DNA of 64,000 nt from Dictyophora rubrovolvata (lineage: Eukaryota; Basidiomycota; Agaricomycetes; Phallales; Phallaceae): positions 2,294,001 to 2,358,000 of the forward strand of contig CP114120.1 of the NCBI GenBank assembly GCA_029959195.1, written 5' to 3'. Shown here one piece after another: positions 28,165 to 40,669 of this stretch. The stretch's first letter is position 1. Every line of letters begins with the position of its first letter. A program made the position numbers and the translations under genes. The notes under the pieces were generated by a model. It saw only the letters and a list, made by a program, of their open reading frames with translations. It searched no databases and was not told the DNA's origin.

Positions 28165-28196
28165 GTAAGAAGAAGAAGAAGAAGAGAAGAAGACTT
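28165..28196. repeat. (AAG)n microsatellite
   Basis: An imperfect run of AAG/AGA triplets. A second short purine triplet run lies at about 28,931-28,951. Confidence 0.8.
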
Positions 28197-28671
28197 TGTT
28201 TTGAGGATTTGATACAGTTTTCGTCGGTGGTGTACAGGGTACCGGACAGGCCGGTACCGGAGCACTGGATGGAACGAGAAACTTAAATAAAGCGCTGGCG
28301 GAGAGTATTATCATAGTCCACCCTGGTGAAAGCAAGTAAACCGGAGATTAAACACATATGGTGATTCGACATCAAAAAAAATCCACATTCCATCTGGCAA
28401 AATCCGGAGTTTACATAAACCCCGATGCCTGAATGGGGTTACATGCAGCAAAAAGAAGTTGCAATCAGAAAGGAGACGTCGATCCATAATTAATAGTAAC
28501 AAATCTCACTTTACACTATACATATTAGTCTGGGGTATAGACGACGTTTCGTCTCATTCAATTTTAGGCCTGGGGTGCTTTGTTCCTTGAACACAAGAGC
28601 GGTGGGAGTTACCTGAACTATTGTTCTCTTGGCCGAGGGCTTGATTGGCCGATGCTGACCGGCTAACCATC

Positions 28672-28692
28672 TGTAGTAGTAGTAGTAGTAGT
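28672..28692. repeat. (GTA)n microsatellite
   Basis: About seven uninterrupted TAG/AGT triplets in noncoding DNA. Confidence 0.85.
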
Positions 28693-29287
28693 GCGATCAA
28701 AGTCGAATTTCATATGAGACAGGGCTCCTACGCGTTCCCCGGGTCCCCCCTTAACTCGAGGAAGGCATTCATTTCCGAGGTTTGCGGTTCGAATCCGTGT
28801 TGAAAATGCGTCAGAGCGGCCGTGTGTACAATCCGATGGCTGTTGATGGGGATAAGCCTAAGTGGTTCCAGGTTCCAAGCCCAATAATAAAAGAGATGCT
28901 GCGTGAAACCTTTGGCTATAGAATTGTCTAGGAAGAAGAAGAAGAAAAGAAGGGGATGTGTTCATCAAACATGTTAGGAATAGTCAATTTCCAGTGCACT
29001 TTAAAAATAAAGATTCGTGGCACAGTTCGAGAATAAACCGCAGGCTGAAGCTACCATCATCATGCCGTTCTCGGCTGACACTCGTCACCTTGTCGTTTTG
29101 TCACGCCGAGTAACAAGGTGGATTGTCCCCTGCGTTGCCCCTGCGCTGTGTACACACACCCGTTCACCATCTAACTCATTATACCTATTATTCTCTCCTA
29201 TCTTATCTTTCATTATTTCCCTCGTTTCTCACTGTACTTTGAATGACAATACACTAGACTCAGTGTACGAACTATTTTACAAAGACG

Positions 29288-32200
29288 ATGGCTCAAGTCC
29301 ACCTCAATTCATCTTCAAACTCGAATACTGGTTACACTGTCTCATCACCCTTGTTTTCATCTCATACTCCCCCCACTCCCAATCGCAATTATTCGTCAGT
29401 AAACGGGAAACGAGGATTGCGATACCGCCCCGCCTCAACCAATTCTCTCGCCTCAAACTTCTCCTCCCTTTCCACATTAGTGCACCCCAGCTCGATATAC
29501 GAAAGCGGGGAGGGTTTTGACAGCAACAGGGACTCGCGTTATTACTATCGTCCCAATGCTGACCAATATGATGATGCGGATACCTCTATACCCGATGCAT
29601 ATGAGGAGGATAGATTCAATTATAATTACCCTAATGATGAAACATACGACGATTCAGGTGATGGGCCGTTCATGTATTACGATACGGCCACAATCGAGAA
29701 AGCATTACCCTTCCATGTTTTGGCGGTATATGACTTTACGGAAGGTGACCCAGACAGCATGCTCCTGTTCCAAAAAGGAGACTTGTTGGAGATCATCAGT
29801 GTTCAAGCCTCGGGCTGGTGGGCCGCACAACCACTTGAAGACGAAGCTGAACGTCAAAATCAATCTGTAGAGGGTCAAGACAGAGTCGGCTGGATTCCTA
29901 GCGCCTTTGTCAACGTCATTCCGACCCACTTGTTCGAGCGCTTGAAAGATACACCTCGCGAACATCGTATCTCAATTTATAATCGAGGAGAGCTAGTGGA
30001 GTCACCTGAAGATATTGATTCACTGCTTCAAAGCTGGGGACTGGATTTCGATAGTCTTGATAAGGATGGGGAACGTGGTGAGGAGGCCGACAATGAGGAG
30101 ATTGAAAATGCGATGCAGGAGGTGTGTGTTTTTTCTCTTTTCTTTTCAGTTTCAAAACGATGAACTGGAATTATGTAGGGTGTCGACAATGTACTTCAAC
30201 ACGAAGCACTTATTTCACTGCAGGCACCAACACATGCGCCTGCTGGCCCTCGACGGAGACCTCTGCCATCAATGCCAACTTCTTCTATGAACGGAAGAAG
30301 TAATACACCGCCTCAGCTCACTGCTGTACTTACGGATGTAAAACCTAGCACATCTAATGCTCAGACTACCACAGCACTCAGCGCCGCTACATTCATTTCA
30401 CCCGTTCAACCTTCCCCCATCACACCTATACCACCCAATGTTCCTGCTCCTGCACCTTTCAATCTTGGACGCCGAGGATCAGTGGTAAGTGCAGTTCGAC
30501 AGCGAGAGAGAGATCGGGATCTCCCTCCTTCGTTACCTCCTCCCGTTACCCCCTTGCCTCCCTTGCCTGAGGTTACCGAGATAGAGGTTCCCGTCCCGGA
30601 ATATCAGCAGCAGAACAAGTCACCGCCACTCTCTCATTCCTATCAACATCAACGGTCGGCTTCTGCGTCGACAATTGGAACATCTAGTGCTCCTTCCACA
30701 GCTAATTACAAACATGATGTCCGTACGATATCACCCCTCCCTACCCCCCCTGCTACAGCCACGTCTCACGGGGTTGGTATTGCTGCTGGAGGTGCTCAAT
30801 TTAGTCCATCCTCAGCCCCTTTTACTCATCCAAGTGCAACGGCGATGGCTCCCCCTCTTTCGGCTCCCTCGACATGCCTCCGGTTCCCCGCCAGGGATAA
30901 GCCAATGCCTCCTACCCCTCGCGCTCTCCCAGAGTTGAGCACAGAAGGTTCAAGAAAAAGAAGTAGTAGTATAACAGATTCAACGCGGTCCACATCACCT
31001 CCCAGTTCCGCGTTGAGTGCATCGGGCGACGACGGTCATCCTTCGGTTCTTGTCCCAGGAAACGCTGATGCATCTGTGCCCCATTCACATGCACACGTCC
31101 ACTCTGCCAGCACTTCCTCCGCAACGACGCATTCTCGTTCGTCTTCTAGTATCTCTTCGCTTAGCTTCTTGCCTCGTAGTCGGTCTATTAACGGATCGGG
31201 ATCGGGAGGATCGCACAACGTAATATCCGGCGCGATTTCAAATTCTTTATCGTCACTACGAAGAAAAGCTGCCAAGTATGGACCAGGAGGAGGAGGATCA
31301 AATAGCAGTCTATCAGGAGCTAGCATAACGACCGCTAATGAGACTATTAATATTACCTCCAGCCCTAAAACCATTCCTCAGAAGTTGTTGAACGATGAAA
31401 CAGGTAGTGGTACCAGTACTCCTGGGGTTGATCCTGAAGAGGACTTCGATGACGACGACTCTGTCATCGCTGCTACCAAGAAGCAACGAGGTAGAATATC
31501 TCCCACCGTTATTGCGCCGGTGCAGGCTGGAGACAAAGAAAAAGTGCGCAAGCTATTAGGCGATGATGCGGTGAACTTTCTCAATGCTGCTGGAACAAGT
31601 GGTGTTACTACTACCACTACCACAGCCAATGGTGCTCCTGTTTTGAAAGGCTCCAATGGATCTTCATCTATTAGTCCATCAACCAGTAAAGGAAAAGCGA
31701 ACGCTGGCGCTTTTGCTCGCAAACGAAGAGAGATTAAGAGGCAGTCTCGGGAGTCGGATTCGTCATCTGGTGTCGATGGAAGACGTGCTTCAGAATCGTC
31801 AATTCCTGGTACGTCGGCTGGGCCTTCATTATCGACTCCACTAAGCCCCTCTCTCAATTTAGCTTCAGGAGGACCTGTGAGCCATTTGGACCTTAGCTTC
31901 CCTCAGGACGATATCGACATTGAGCCGGAAGACGATATCGATTCCGAGCTGGACGCTGATATCGGTGGCCAAGCACAAGCATTTAGAAGTTTTACTCCTT
32001 TGTCAGATGATCCTCGAACTCCGGGCGTAACGTCTCGTTCGCCACGTACACCCCGTACACCTCATGCTGCTCCGGGGACTCCGCGTACAGCCGGCGGATT
32101 TCCTGGCATAGCTGGTGGGAAAGGCGGCAAAGTGGGTCGGTTGCTGGGCGACGATGATGCGCAAGCGTTTCACAATGCTAAACAAGCACTTGCTAAACAA

Positions 32201-33964
32201 CCGTGGTATCTCAAACCTGAGCGAGATACGGAAAGCGGTGAGATTAAAGTGGAACACGATGGTAGTATTAAATATGGCTCTGTTGAGGCTCTCGTGGAGC
32301 GGCTAACTGTACAGTTTTTGAGTAAGTCCCGTTGTATGTTTCAGTGAGATTGTTGCTAACGCTTTCTTGCTCTACCTTACCGCATCTGATTTCACCTTTT
32401 TTTTTCATTTGCTGTTTCCTTTCGTCTCCCCGCCCCGTTTCGCCATCTTACGCCATTTAGAACCTGATCTCGAGAGAAAGTTCCGGCATGTCTTCTTGCT
32501 GACGTTTCGGTCATTCACAGATGCTGAACGTGTACTCGAATTGCTTATTGAGAAGTATGAGATGCCTGAACCCCGTGGTCTTACTGACGAGGAGTTTGAT
32601 GAATGGAGAGATAAGAAGTTGAGGCAAACCCGAGCAAGGTTAGTGTACTCTTGAAGTGCGTTGCACCTCCACATATCTTTGATTGAATTCCGCTGTTTAG
32701 AGTGCTACATGTTTTGACACTTTGGGTGGATAACTACGGTTTGATTCAAGACGATTCTCGTGTTATTCCCCGCCTTCAAAGTTTCTTGGAGCTGGTGCAG
32801 GAACCACCACAGAGCGCTCAGGTTGCACGTCTCATATTGCAAAACATCGAGAGCAAAGTAAGCTGTCTGTTGATTGGTATTTCCCCTTGCTTAATCCTGC
32901 CTTCCTGTAGCGTTGGACAGACATAAATCTCCCTGCATTGGAGTCTGTTGCTGCGACTCGGCGACCTACCAAGCTTTTCAAAGCTAAAACGGACATTCTT
33001 CAAAGTGACCACGGAGAGGTTGCGCGACAATTAACGCTCTATGAAGCACGTCTATATCTAAAAATTCGTCCCCATGAATGCTTCAAATTCGCGGCTAACC
33101 AAAAGGCTGAAGGCATTTCCAACTTGCGCGCGTTCATAGCTACAAACGATAGGATTGCTTCATGGGTTAAGATGAGCGTGCTGGCGAACGATCCACTTGG
33201 CAAAAGGGCGGATGTTATTCAATTCTGGATGCGCGTTGCCGAGCGATGTAGGACTATGAATAACTTTTCATCGACCGCTGCCATTGTTGCCGCTCTTACT
33301 AGTCAAGTCATTGCAAGATTACAACTTACGTGGGCGCACGTTAGTCGAACGAGCCGCATAGAACCTCTGGTGAAAATTTTTGAGACAACCAATAACTTTG
33401 CTTCGTATCGAAACACGCTGTTGTCGGTTGATGCAGCTTGTGTCCCCTACATCGGTGAGCGAAAGAAACTTGTTCAACTTTGTCCAGGATGTAACGCTGA
33501 TTTATGTTCTTACAAAGGTATATTCCTCTCGGATATGGTGAAGCTATCGGAAGGCTTTCCCGACCCTCCTAAGCTGACGATTCCTGCCGGCAATACTTCT
33601 ATTGCTTCAACGTCCAGCTCAGCACCGATCACTTCTACTCAAAAATCTCGTGAAATAAAACTAGTTAATTTTGCAAAGTATAGTAAAATGGAAACTGTGG
33701 CACAGATGGTGCTGAAATTCCAGCCGAAGGTTCGGGATAACTATAAACTGGTTGAAGTTGTCCCTGTGAGTTGTCTCGTCGCTTGCATGACTACTGTTTG
33801 TTACTTACATTGAATATCTACAGATAATGCAATATATTGAATCACAACTCACTCTAGCCGCTTCAAAGGATGAGAACGAGTTTTGGACACGAAGTCAAGC
33901 ACTCCAGCGCTCCGAATTGGCGCATGTGGATATCAGGAAAGGACTGGAGCTTGCGGGTTTCTAG
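29288..33964 (+). CDS. CDC25: SH3 + RasGEF_N + RasGEF (Cdc25-type) Ras guanine nucleotide exchange factor
   Basis: Seven exons: 29288-30121, 30179-32321, 32461-32638, 32701-32857, 32911-33454, 33518-33765 and 33824-33964. They sum to 4245 nt (1414 residues). The protein would activate Ras by GDP release at the membrane, upstream of cAMP and morphogenesis signalling in fungi. SH3 spans about residues 141-212 (VLAVYDF, FQKGDLLEI, SGWWAAQ, IPSAFVNVIP). A long Ser/Pro/Thr-rich disordered region runs to ~920. RasGEF_N is at ~975-1100 (VEALVERLT, FLLTFRSF). The catalytic RasGEF domain is at ~1135-1400 (RQLTLYEARLYLKIRPHECF, NFSSTAAIVAAL, FASYRN, CVPYIGIFLSDM). Two copies of a short motif (K/R)LLGDD-F-NA lie at residues ~734 and ~930. 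The symbol reflects family, not proven orthology. Confidence 0.92.
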
Positions 33965-34617
33965 ATCCTCGTGTTCGGGCACTCTCGTCCAGGACGTCGA
34001 AATTTAAACCTGGATGACCTATATGCTTCATTTTATTTTGTTCGTCTTTATTATGTTTATCTCCCTATAACTGCTGTATGTAATATATTATTTGGGACTG
34101 GATTTTGTTTTTTTACCTGACCTCGTGTACTATTCATTTCTGTGCCTTTTTTCGGTCGTGCTACTTTATCTCTCGGTTTTTCTTTTTTTTTCTTCTTTCT
34201 TATTCACGTGCGTCTTCTGTCATTATGAATCGCCCTTTCCTTCTCAACTCGCACTGGTAGAATAGTTTCCCTTTTCTTCACAAAGTCACGTATATTAAAT
34301 TCCTATTCTTTCTTGATTTTCTTTGTCTAATTTTCTTAATTTCATTTACTTTCGTCTTTCGAAATCGAGTTGGGCTCGAGATGTTCCATGTACATACCTA
34401 CTTGTATTCTTGTTTTAGCATGTTACTTCAAATTCTCCTATAACTCTCATGTATATACGCACTAGCATATTTATATATGAGGTACAAATGCTCAAGCGCA
34501 AGCTCGGGTTGGTACAATGGTACATATGGGTCGTAGCTATCATGTTGATATCTAAATCAACGCAATTACGTTACGTAAAAATTTCCACGCGCTGCTTTGC
34601 ACATCCCTAAAATCTTG
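33965..34617. other. Intergenic, T-rich
   Basis: A 3' flank of the RasGEF gene, rich in T and CT tracts, followed by the promoter of the next plus-strand gene. No coding sequence is seen. Confidence 0.6.
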
Positions 34618-35385
34618 ATGGTTGATATCCAGGATCTCGTTCATTTAGAACAAAAGTATGTATATATGAAAGCAGTTTTTCATTTGTCGTGATTTTAAAT
34701 TCATTAAAAGCTTCTTTGATGCAGGTTATAAAGACGGATATGCGCATGGTCGGATACATGGCCTCATAGAAGGCCGGGCTTTAGGTCGTGAAAAAGGCTA
34801 TGAGATCTGGGAAGAAATTGGGTTTTATGAAGGCTTTGCATTGGCGTTGAAAGACGCATACGACTGCAAACTACTTGATAAAGCTGGTGTAAAGCCAGAA
34901 CAGACCTTTTCGTTGTCGTCCATATCACTATCGTATGTTGATTATTATTCAGCGGGCACTCATTGAATTAAGATTTCTCTAGGCATCTCCGCCATCTTTT
35001 GGAGTCAATTTCTCAATTTCCTATCGTAAATCCGAGATCCAGTCAAGTCTCCTACTCCAGTACACTTGTCTCACTCTCCGACTCCTCCGATACGACCTCA
35101 GCACCTGAGTCAGAAATGGACATCCTTACTTTATTAAACAACGTTCGAGCGCGTTATAAAGCTCTGTCTGCTTCTTTGGGCGTACGAGGACGAGTAACGG
35201 GAAGCTTTGAAGTGGATATGGGCAATGAGGTCGGCGAAGATTCACGTCTAGACGACCAAACTGTCAAACCACCGAAACAGCCAGTTTGGAAGGTCAGTAG
35301 TCAGAAAGACACGGATAAAGACATCCATGGGATCTCAAACGTCAAGGCCATCTCGGCATCGAAACTTCATGAAATGAGCTTTTGA
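34618..35385 (+). CDS. LTO1: LTO1/Yae1-type deca-GX3 protein
   Basis: Three exons: 34618-34655, 34711-34932 and 34983-35385, total 663 nt (220 residues). The N-terminal third has the glycine-every-four-residues pattern of the Yae1/LTO1 domain: LEQNFFDAGYKDG, AHGRIHGLIEGRALGREKG and EEIGFYEGFAL. In yeast the Yae1-Lto1 complex is an adaptor that delivers the Fe-S cluster to the ABC protein Rli1, linking cytosolic Fe-S assembly to ribosome function. The C-terminal half is polar, Ser-rich and less conserved-looking, ending KLHEMSF. The fungal LTO1 protein is normally shorter than this; the added tail may be basidiomycete-specific. It lies between the RasGEF gene and the convergent Rab5 gene. Confidence 0.78.
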
Positions 35386-35983
35386 ACAGTAGCCCCTTAC
35401 CCAGGCAGCCGATCAGGAAAACGTATGGAGGGTTTGTCAAACTGGTGTTATATTTTATATTGTCAAGATCCTCACTTATTCCATCAGCGATTGACAGCTC
35501 TCAGAGCGGTTGTTCTCAATGATTTGCCTGATGAACGCGAAAGAGAGGAGTCGGGGATCGAGAATTGGAGAAGTGACACATAATACCAAGTCTAGCCAAG
35601 GGATAGGTCCTTAGCATGATGGAAGTTAAGGCGGGGTATCGACGCAACGTATGACCTGTTGAAAGTATTCGTCTCTCACTAGATGTATACGCACAAGCTC
35701 TCCTACTTGCGATCATTTAACGTGACTTGGTATTCCTGAATTAACGGCATAAATATTCTTAGTTGAGTATATACAAATGGTTGGTCCTATAATGGTACGA
35801 GAACAAGATAAGATTTACGAGCGCATGAATAACGCAACCCGGGTCGCGAACGACCAGACGAAGATCAGATGTCAAACAGTAGTGCAGCCTCCAAACTGTA
35901 CGTTTTGGAGGAGAATTAGGATAAAATCTATTGGACCAATTATTCAAATCCCCGTCCTTTAGATAGAGTAAGAATCTGAGTGA
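35386..35983. other. Convergent intergenic region
   Basis: The 3' ends of the LTO1-like gene (plus) and the Rab5-like gene (minus) face each other here. No additional gene is seen. Confidence 0.6.
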
Positions 35984-37117
35984 TCAGCAGTTGCATGCAT
36001 TGGAGTCCCCTGCTGGGCTCTGAGCTTTGTTGAGATCCACGCCTGCGCCGCTTTGATTCGCGGGTGCTGAACCGCCACTCGTCGTTCCAGCGGTACGACC
36101 CGGTGCTGACAAAGGTAGTTTTTTGGCTATAAAGATTCATAAGTAGCTTGAATCGGCTTCCGAAAGCAGGGGCATACCTATGAGTGCAAAGAGTTCATGA
36201 ACACCATCGCCTGACTTTGCAGAGGCTTCCGCCCATAAAAGACCTTCTTCTTCAGCATATTTCTGCGCCTCTTCTTTAGACACTTGTCTACAGTGCGGTC
36301 AAAATTGGTTTGTGAACGCTAAGAAACATGGGCAAGTACCTTCGTGGTTCGAGATCAGTCTTGTTTCCACAAAGAAGTATGACTATTGATGGATCCGCCT
36401 GTCGTTGCAGCTCACGAATCCATGTACGAGCCTTATCTAGTGATGCCTACCGACTCGTTTAAGCCGGGAGGAAGCATAACGGAGGAAATATGAAGGTACC
36501 GATTGCGTGATATCGTACACAACTACAGCGCAGTTCGCGTTCCGGTAATACATCGGAGCCTAGAAAGAAAGGAAGACCATCGACAAAAGATGGGGATAAC
36601 AGCGGAACAAAACGTACGAGGGACTGTATGGGGTAATGAAATGCATACGTCATAAGCTCCTCTCCTTACATTTCACATTTACACACCTTATATCGCTCCT
36701 GCCCAGCAGTATCCCTGTAATATGAATAGTCAGGGGGCTTCATCTGGTCTTATAGAAATTGAAAACAAACCATATTTCAAACTTGACTGTTGTGGCATCA
36801 TCTAGTTGTATGGTTTGAGCTAAGAAGGCGGCTGTAACAAGATATTCGTCAGGAGCTCAACGAAGCACTGAATGAGGTCAATAACAATACCTCCAATAGT
36901 ACTCTCCCGATAATCATCGAATTGGTCTTTCACAAAACGGAGAACTAAACTACAATAACCCCGTCAGTTTACGTCGCAGGAGATAACGGTGGGTCATAAC
37001 ACACCTCGATTTGCCCACAGCAGATTCGCCTGTAGAGTACGTAAACTCAAGATGGTGTCGTGGTTCAATCGTAAACGTACCTAAAAGGACCAGTTTGAAT
37101 TGAAATTGTCGAGCCAT
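35984..37117 (-). CDS. Rab5-family small GTPase (Ypt5/Vps21 type)
   Basis: Nine exons on the minus strand, in transcription order: 37117-37081, 37029-37005, 36949-36891, 36831-36771, 36714-36687, 36559-36500, 36446-36340, 36287-36178 and 36126-35984. They total 630 nt (209 residues). All five G motifs are present: GESAVGKSS (G1), the effector-loop Thr in RESTIGAAF (G2), WDTAGQERY (G3), GNKTDL (G4) and [10 protein letters not shown] (G5). The IGAAF and LAQTI residues point to Rab5 rather than Rab7 or Rab11. The protein ends in C-N-C, a CXC-type double geranylgeranylation site. It would act on early endosomes in vesicle tethering and fusion. Introns are mostly 44-60 bases, the longest 127. Confidence 0.93.
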
Positions 37118-37784
37118 TGCGCTGAGTAGTGATAGTTAGAAAGGGTGGCCTGGGGCTGTGCGGTGTTGTGACCGGGCTGCGTGCACTTAGCGCCAAGGGA
37201 AGAAATGCTTCCGTCTCTATACTTTGAGCGTTGAGCTCTAGGCGTCCTGCTGGTTCCCAGCTACTTACTGCTATTTAGAGATTTGGAACTGATTTGAAGC
37301 ATGGATAACATTTTAACTTGTCTTTACTAGATCTGGAAGCAATCTTGATCGCAAAGGGGACTGACCGGCGGGCGTCCATGAATGTCCATGTGACGTGACT
37401 GTGTCACATAATTCCATCCCCGATTATAAAGAAAGGAACTGCTGCAAACTTTTTGGAACTCCGCTATTTGCTTCCCACCTCAATCATCCGATTACTTTCC
37501 AATCCTCTTTTCCATCACTTTAATCCAGCTGCAAGTCAGGGAGAGTCCTATTCACATTCGATTCGATAAACACCCGTACACCTCTTATAAGTTAAGCGCA
37601 AAATTTTCCAACCCACTTACCCGCAAGAGACAGTTAGGTTCAAAATTAAGGGGCGAAGCAAAACATCGACGCTACCATTGAAGCTCTCCTTTTTTCCCAG
37701 TCCATCCATCGTCGACAAAGCGATTATTGAACTATTGAAGCCTTTTCTTGAGTCAAAACTACCTTTTTAAGTGCTCAGAAAGAC
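37118..37784. other. Divergent promoter region
   Basis: This segment separates the minus-strand Rab5-like gene from the plus-strand RNA-binding protein gene and must carry both promoters. Pyrimidine-rich tracts and a TTATAAAG box near 37,424 are visible. No coding sequence is seen. Confidence 0.5.
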
Positions 37785-40669
37785 ATGAATCGGCATCCGT
37801 ATGGCGGAGGAGGTTATGATGCCTCGAGAAGGGGGGGTTCTCCTCCAAGTCCTGGACCAGACCGATCTAGGTTTTCCAGACCCCCGGGACGAGGTGGAAG
37901 AGGTGGAGGCCGCGGGGGCGCTCCGTCTTACTACGAAAATAATGACTATGACGATGGAGGTTACAGTCATTCCCCGCAAGGATATATTTTGAACGATCCA
38001 AGTCACAATGACTCCTATTATTATCAAGGGCAAAATCAACACATGGGAGGCGGACTGGCCCCCTCTTTTAGTAATACCCCACCCTATGGCTCTTATGACC
38101 CAGGGTATGGTAACACCGTCTATGAAGGTGTGTAATGCAAAATACTCTTTTCTTGTCGCCAACCGCGCCTCTTTGGGGCGCTCCCTTTTCTTATAAGTTG
38201 ATGAGGATGAGCTATATGTGGAGATATTCCGCCTCTCGTTCTCATAAGTCTCAGAAAAGATTTATTTTCAAGTCACTTGAATTCCAGTTTCGACATCACT
38301 TCAGTCAGTTCATTGAGCTGAGGACATTGAAATGTCTTATCTGAATATTCCAAATGAGGCTCTCCATACGTTGAGACATGCTCGAGAGGTCTTCACGGAT
38401 AGGCACTCACATCTTCGTCATTTTCTTTTGATCCTGCCAATGATCTTTTACATGATCTGTTTTGCTCACGTGTTCCTTATCAGATAAATCACCGTCCGGC
38501 CGTGGGCAACAATATAACCCAGCGGACCGTGGTAAACGCCCTGCTGTACGCAAAGAGCGAGATGACAAAGTACACGATACCTTGATTGAGGAAAGAATTC
38601 AACGTGAACGTCCCTGTCGAACTTTGTTCATAAGAAACATAAAGGTGTGACATCCTTTCATAACTTTGATGAATCTATCACACGAAGGGTGAATTCGAGC
38701 CCTGTTTGAACCTGCATCGCAAATTACATGCCTAGGAGTCCCAGTGGTCATAACTCTGGCCATGCTTCGGCTTGGGACCTTTTACTTCGATTTTAGTTTT
38801 TCCTTTTTTGACTTTAAATATGCTGACAGAACCTCGTAGTATGAGACCGATAGCAACGAAGTCCGTCGACGTTTTGAGGAGCACGGCGAAATCAAAACCT
38901 TTTTCGATTTGATTTCCAATAGAGGCATGGTTTTCGTCACCTATGTAAGTTAAAGGGCCTTTTAAACCATTTTTCATCAGCTGTGTAAAATTAAATTGAA
39001 TTATTCTTCTTTCCATGTAGTTCGATTTGAGAGCGGCAGAAAGAGCTAGGGAGCGGTTGCAAGGAAGCGAAATAAGTGGACGACCGGTGAGGAGATTTCA
39101 CGAATTAACCACGATGACATCTTTTCTGAACTTCTATAATTAGATCGACGTGCACTATAGCCTGCCTCGAGGAGATGAACAGAATCAGGAATGCGATCGA
39201 GAAAAAAATCAGGTTAGTGCAGATTTACCCAAAAGTCTGTTGCCGTTGAGTTCATTGTTCCATTCAGGGAACACTTCTCGTGACCCTGCGCAACTCCGTT
39301 TCAGGTCAGCCTATTGACGATACTGAAGTGCGTCGCAAGTTTCAGCAATTTGGGGATGTCAAGACCGTGAAGCACCTTGGGGATCGACCTGAGTATGTTG
39401 ATTACCTTTTTTTTTGTTTCCACGATATTTGTCTGAAAAAACTTGTCAGTCAACGTTATGTTGAGATGTATGATATCAGGGTAAGTTCCGGGAACAGAAT
39501 TTTTTTTCCTGCTCTTGGACAAACATATGCTATTTTACGTCAGGCTTGTCAAGAAGCACACGACCGTTTACGCCACCAGGGACTACAAGATGGTGTGATG
39601 GACATAGTTTTTGCTTGGGATGTACCAGAGATGCCTTTGCCTCCCGGCCCACTGCCGCCTAGCAAGTGAGTCGCCTCATGTCAGATGTAGTAATCGACGT
39701 GACTTCTGAAAAATGTATTGTAGGCGAGATGGGCTTCGCGAACGGTACGTTGACGATGACCGTCCCCCTCCACGCGGCCGTGGAGGGGGTCGAGGTGGTC
39801 GTGGTGGTCCACCCCGTGGAGGTGGGCGAGATGCTTTCCGGAACCGAGATCCTCGTGATAGGGAAATGGATGATTGGGAGAGGGATCGTCGTGATGACTG
39901 GAGTAGAGACCGCGGTCGACGATACGATGAAGGTCCAGGATACAAGGGCGGTCACGGACGTCATGATCGAGATGGCTATGGTGCTCATCACCCTGATGAG
40001 AACCGATTGGAAAAGGCCAAGAAAGTTCAAGAAGTACGTGTTTTTTTAAGTAATTCAAATCCTATGGTTGCTGATGGTATGTTTTCCAGTTGTTGGCTGC
40101 TTTGAAGCAACCGCCAGCTGCATCGGCTCAGCCTCCACCCGGAGGTATTCCGCCACCAAGAATGCCTCCAATGCCACCTACTGCCGCGCCGAGCAATCAA
40201 TCCTATTATCCTCCACCTCCGCCGCCGACAGGATCCATGCAGCAACCTCCGTCTTTCATGGCATCTCTAAATCCGTACGCATATGCCCCTCCGCCCCCGC
40301 CACCGCCGCCACCACCAGCAACAGCTCAAACACAGCACATGTCGCCACCTCAGCAGCACGGGCCTCCTGCAGCGGCATCGTTGCCTTCGGGCTTGCCTCC
40401 GAATATTCTGGCTTTGTTGCAGCAGGCCCAGGCTCAGCAAGCCACTTCCCAGCTACAACCTCAACAGGTGCAGCAACAGCCACTGCAGTATAATCTTCCT
40501 CCTCCGCACATGCCCGCGACACCACCCGTAAACCAAAGCACACCCGCTCCTGGGATTCCTCAGGCACAGTATCAACAATTACTTGCATATATGGTAAGTC
40601 TATACTAACGATTTCGGGAGGGGTCATATCTAAATTCGTGACCAGCAATCGCAACAAAAAAGGGTATAA
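37785..40669 (+). CDS. Mei2-like RNA-binding protein with two N-terminal RRMs and a Pro/Gln-rich tail
   Basis: Eleven exons: 37785-38127, 38484-38644, 38840-38944, 39021-39086, 39144-39212, 39268-39392, 39450-39480, 39544-39665, 39724-40033, 40090-40593 and 40646-40669. They total 1860 nt (619 residues). The N-terminus is Gly/Arg-rich (RGG-type). RRM1 has RTLFIRNI, RGMVFVTY and FDLRAAERA; RRM2 has GTLLVTL, DQRYVEMYDIRA and IVFAWD. These match the first two RRMs of Mei2/AML proteins. A basic RGG/RD region follows, then poly-proline (ten in a row) and Gln-rich sequence. The third, C-terminal Mei2 RRM is absent. Intron 1 is unusually long (356 bases) and may hide a further exon around 38,320-38,420 (SYLNIPNEALHTLRHAREVF in frame), which the model omits. 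The role is presumably post-transcriptional RNA control. Confidence 0.82.

Larger units (their letters stand above)
26559..29287. other. Intergenic with simple repeats
   Basis: About 2.7 kb between the two SH3 genes, with no supported gene. Short minus-strand frames near 27,300-27,620 show no motif. The distal 250 bases are the RasGEF promoter/leader, which resembles the region before 25,758. Confidence 0.55.

Noticed and set aside
28783-28806. GGTTCGAATCC resembles a tRNA B-box with a T-stem
   Set aside because: The 5' half has no A-box, D-arm or complementary acceptor stem, so no tRNA can be folded.
31378-31857. 159-codon minus-strand frame in the RasGEF gene
   Set aside because: It lies opposite a clear coding exon and reflects the codon bias of the plus-strand gene.
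39659-40058. Several long frames on both strands in the Mei2-like gene
   Set aside because: They are shadows of the RGG-rich exon 9; only one frame joins the flanking exons and RRMs.
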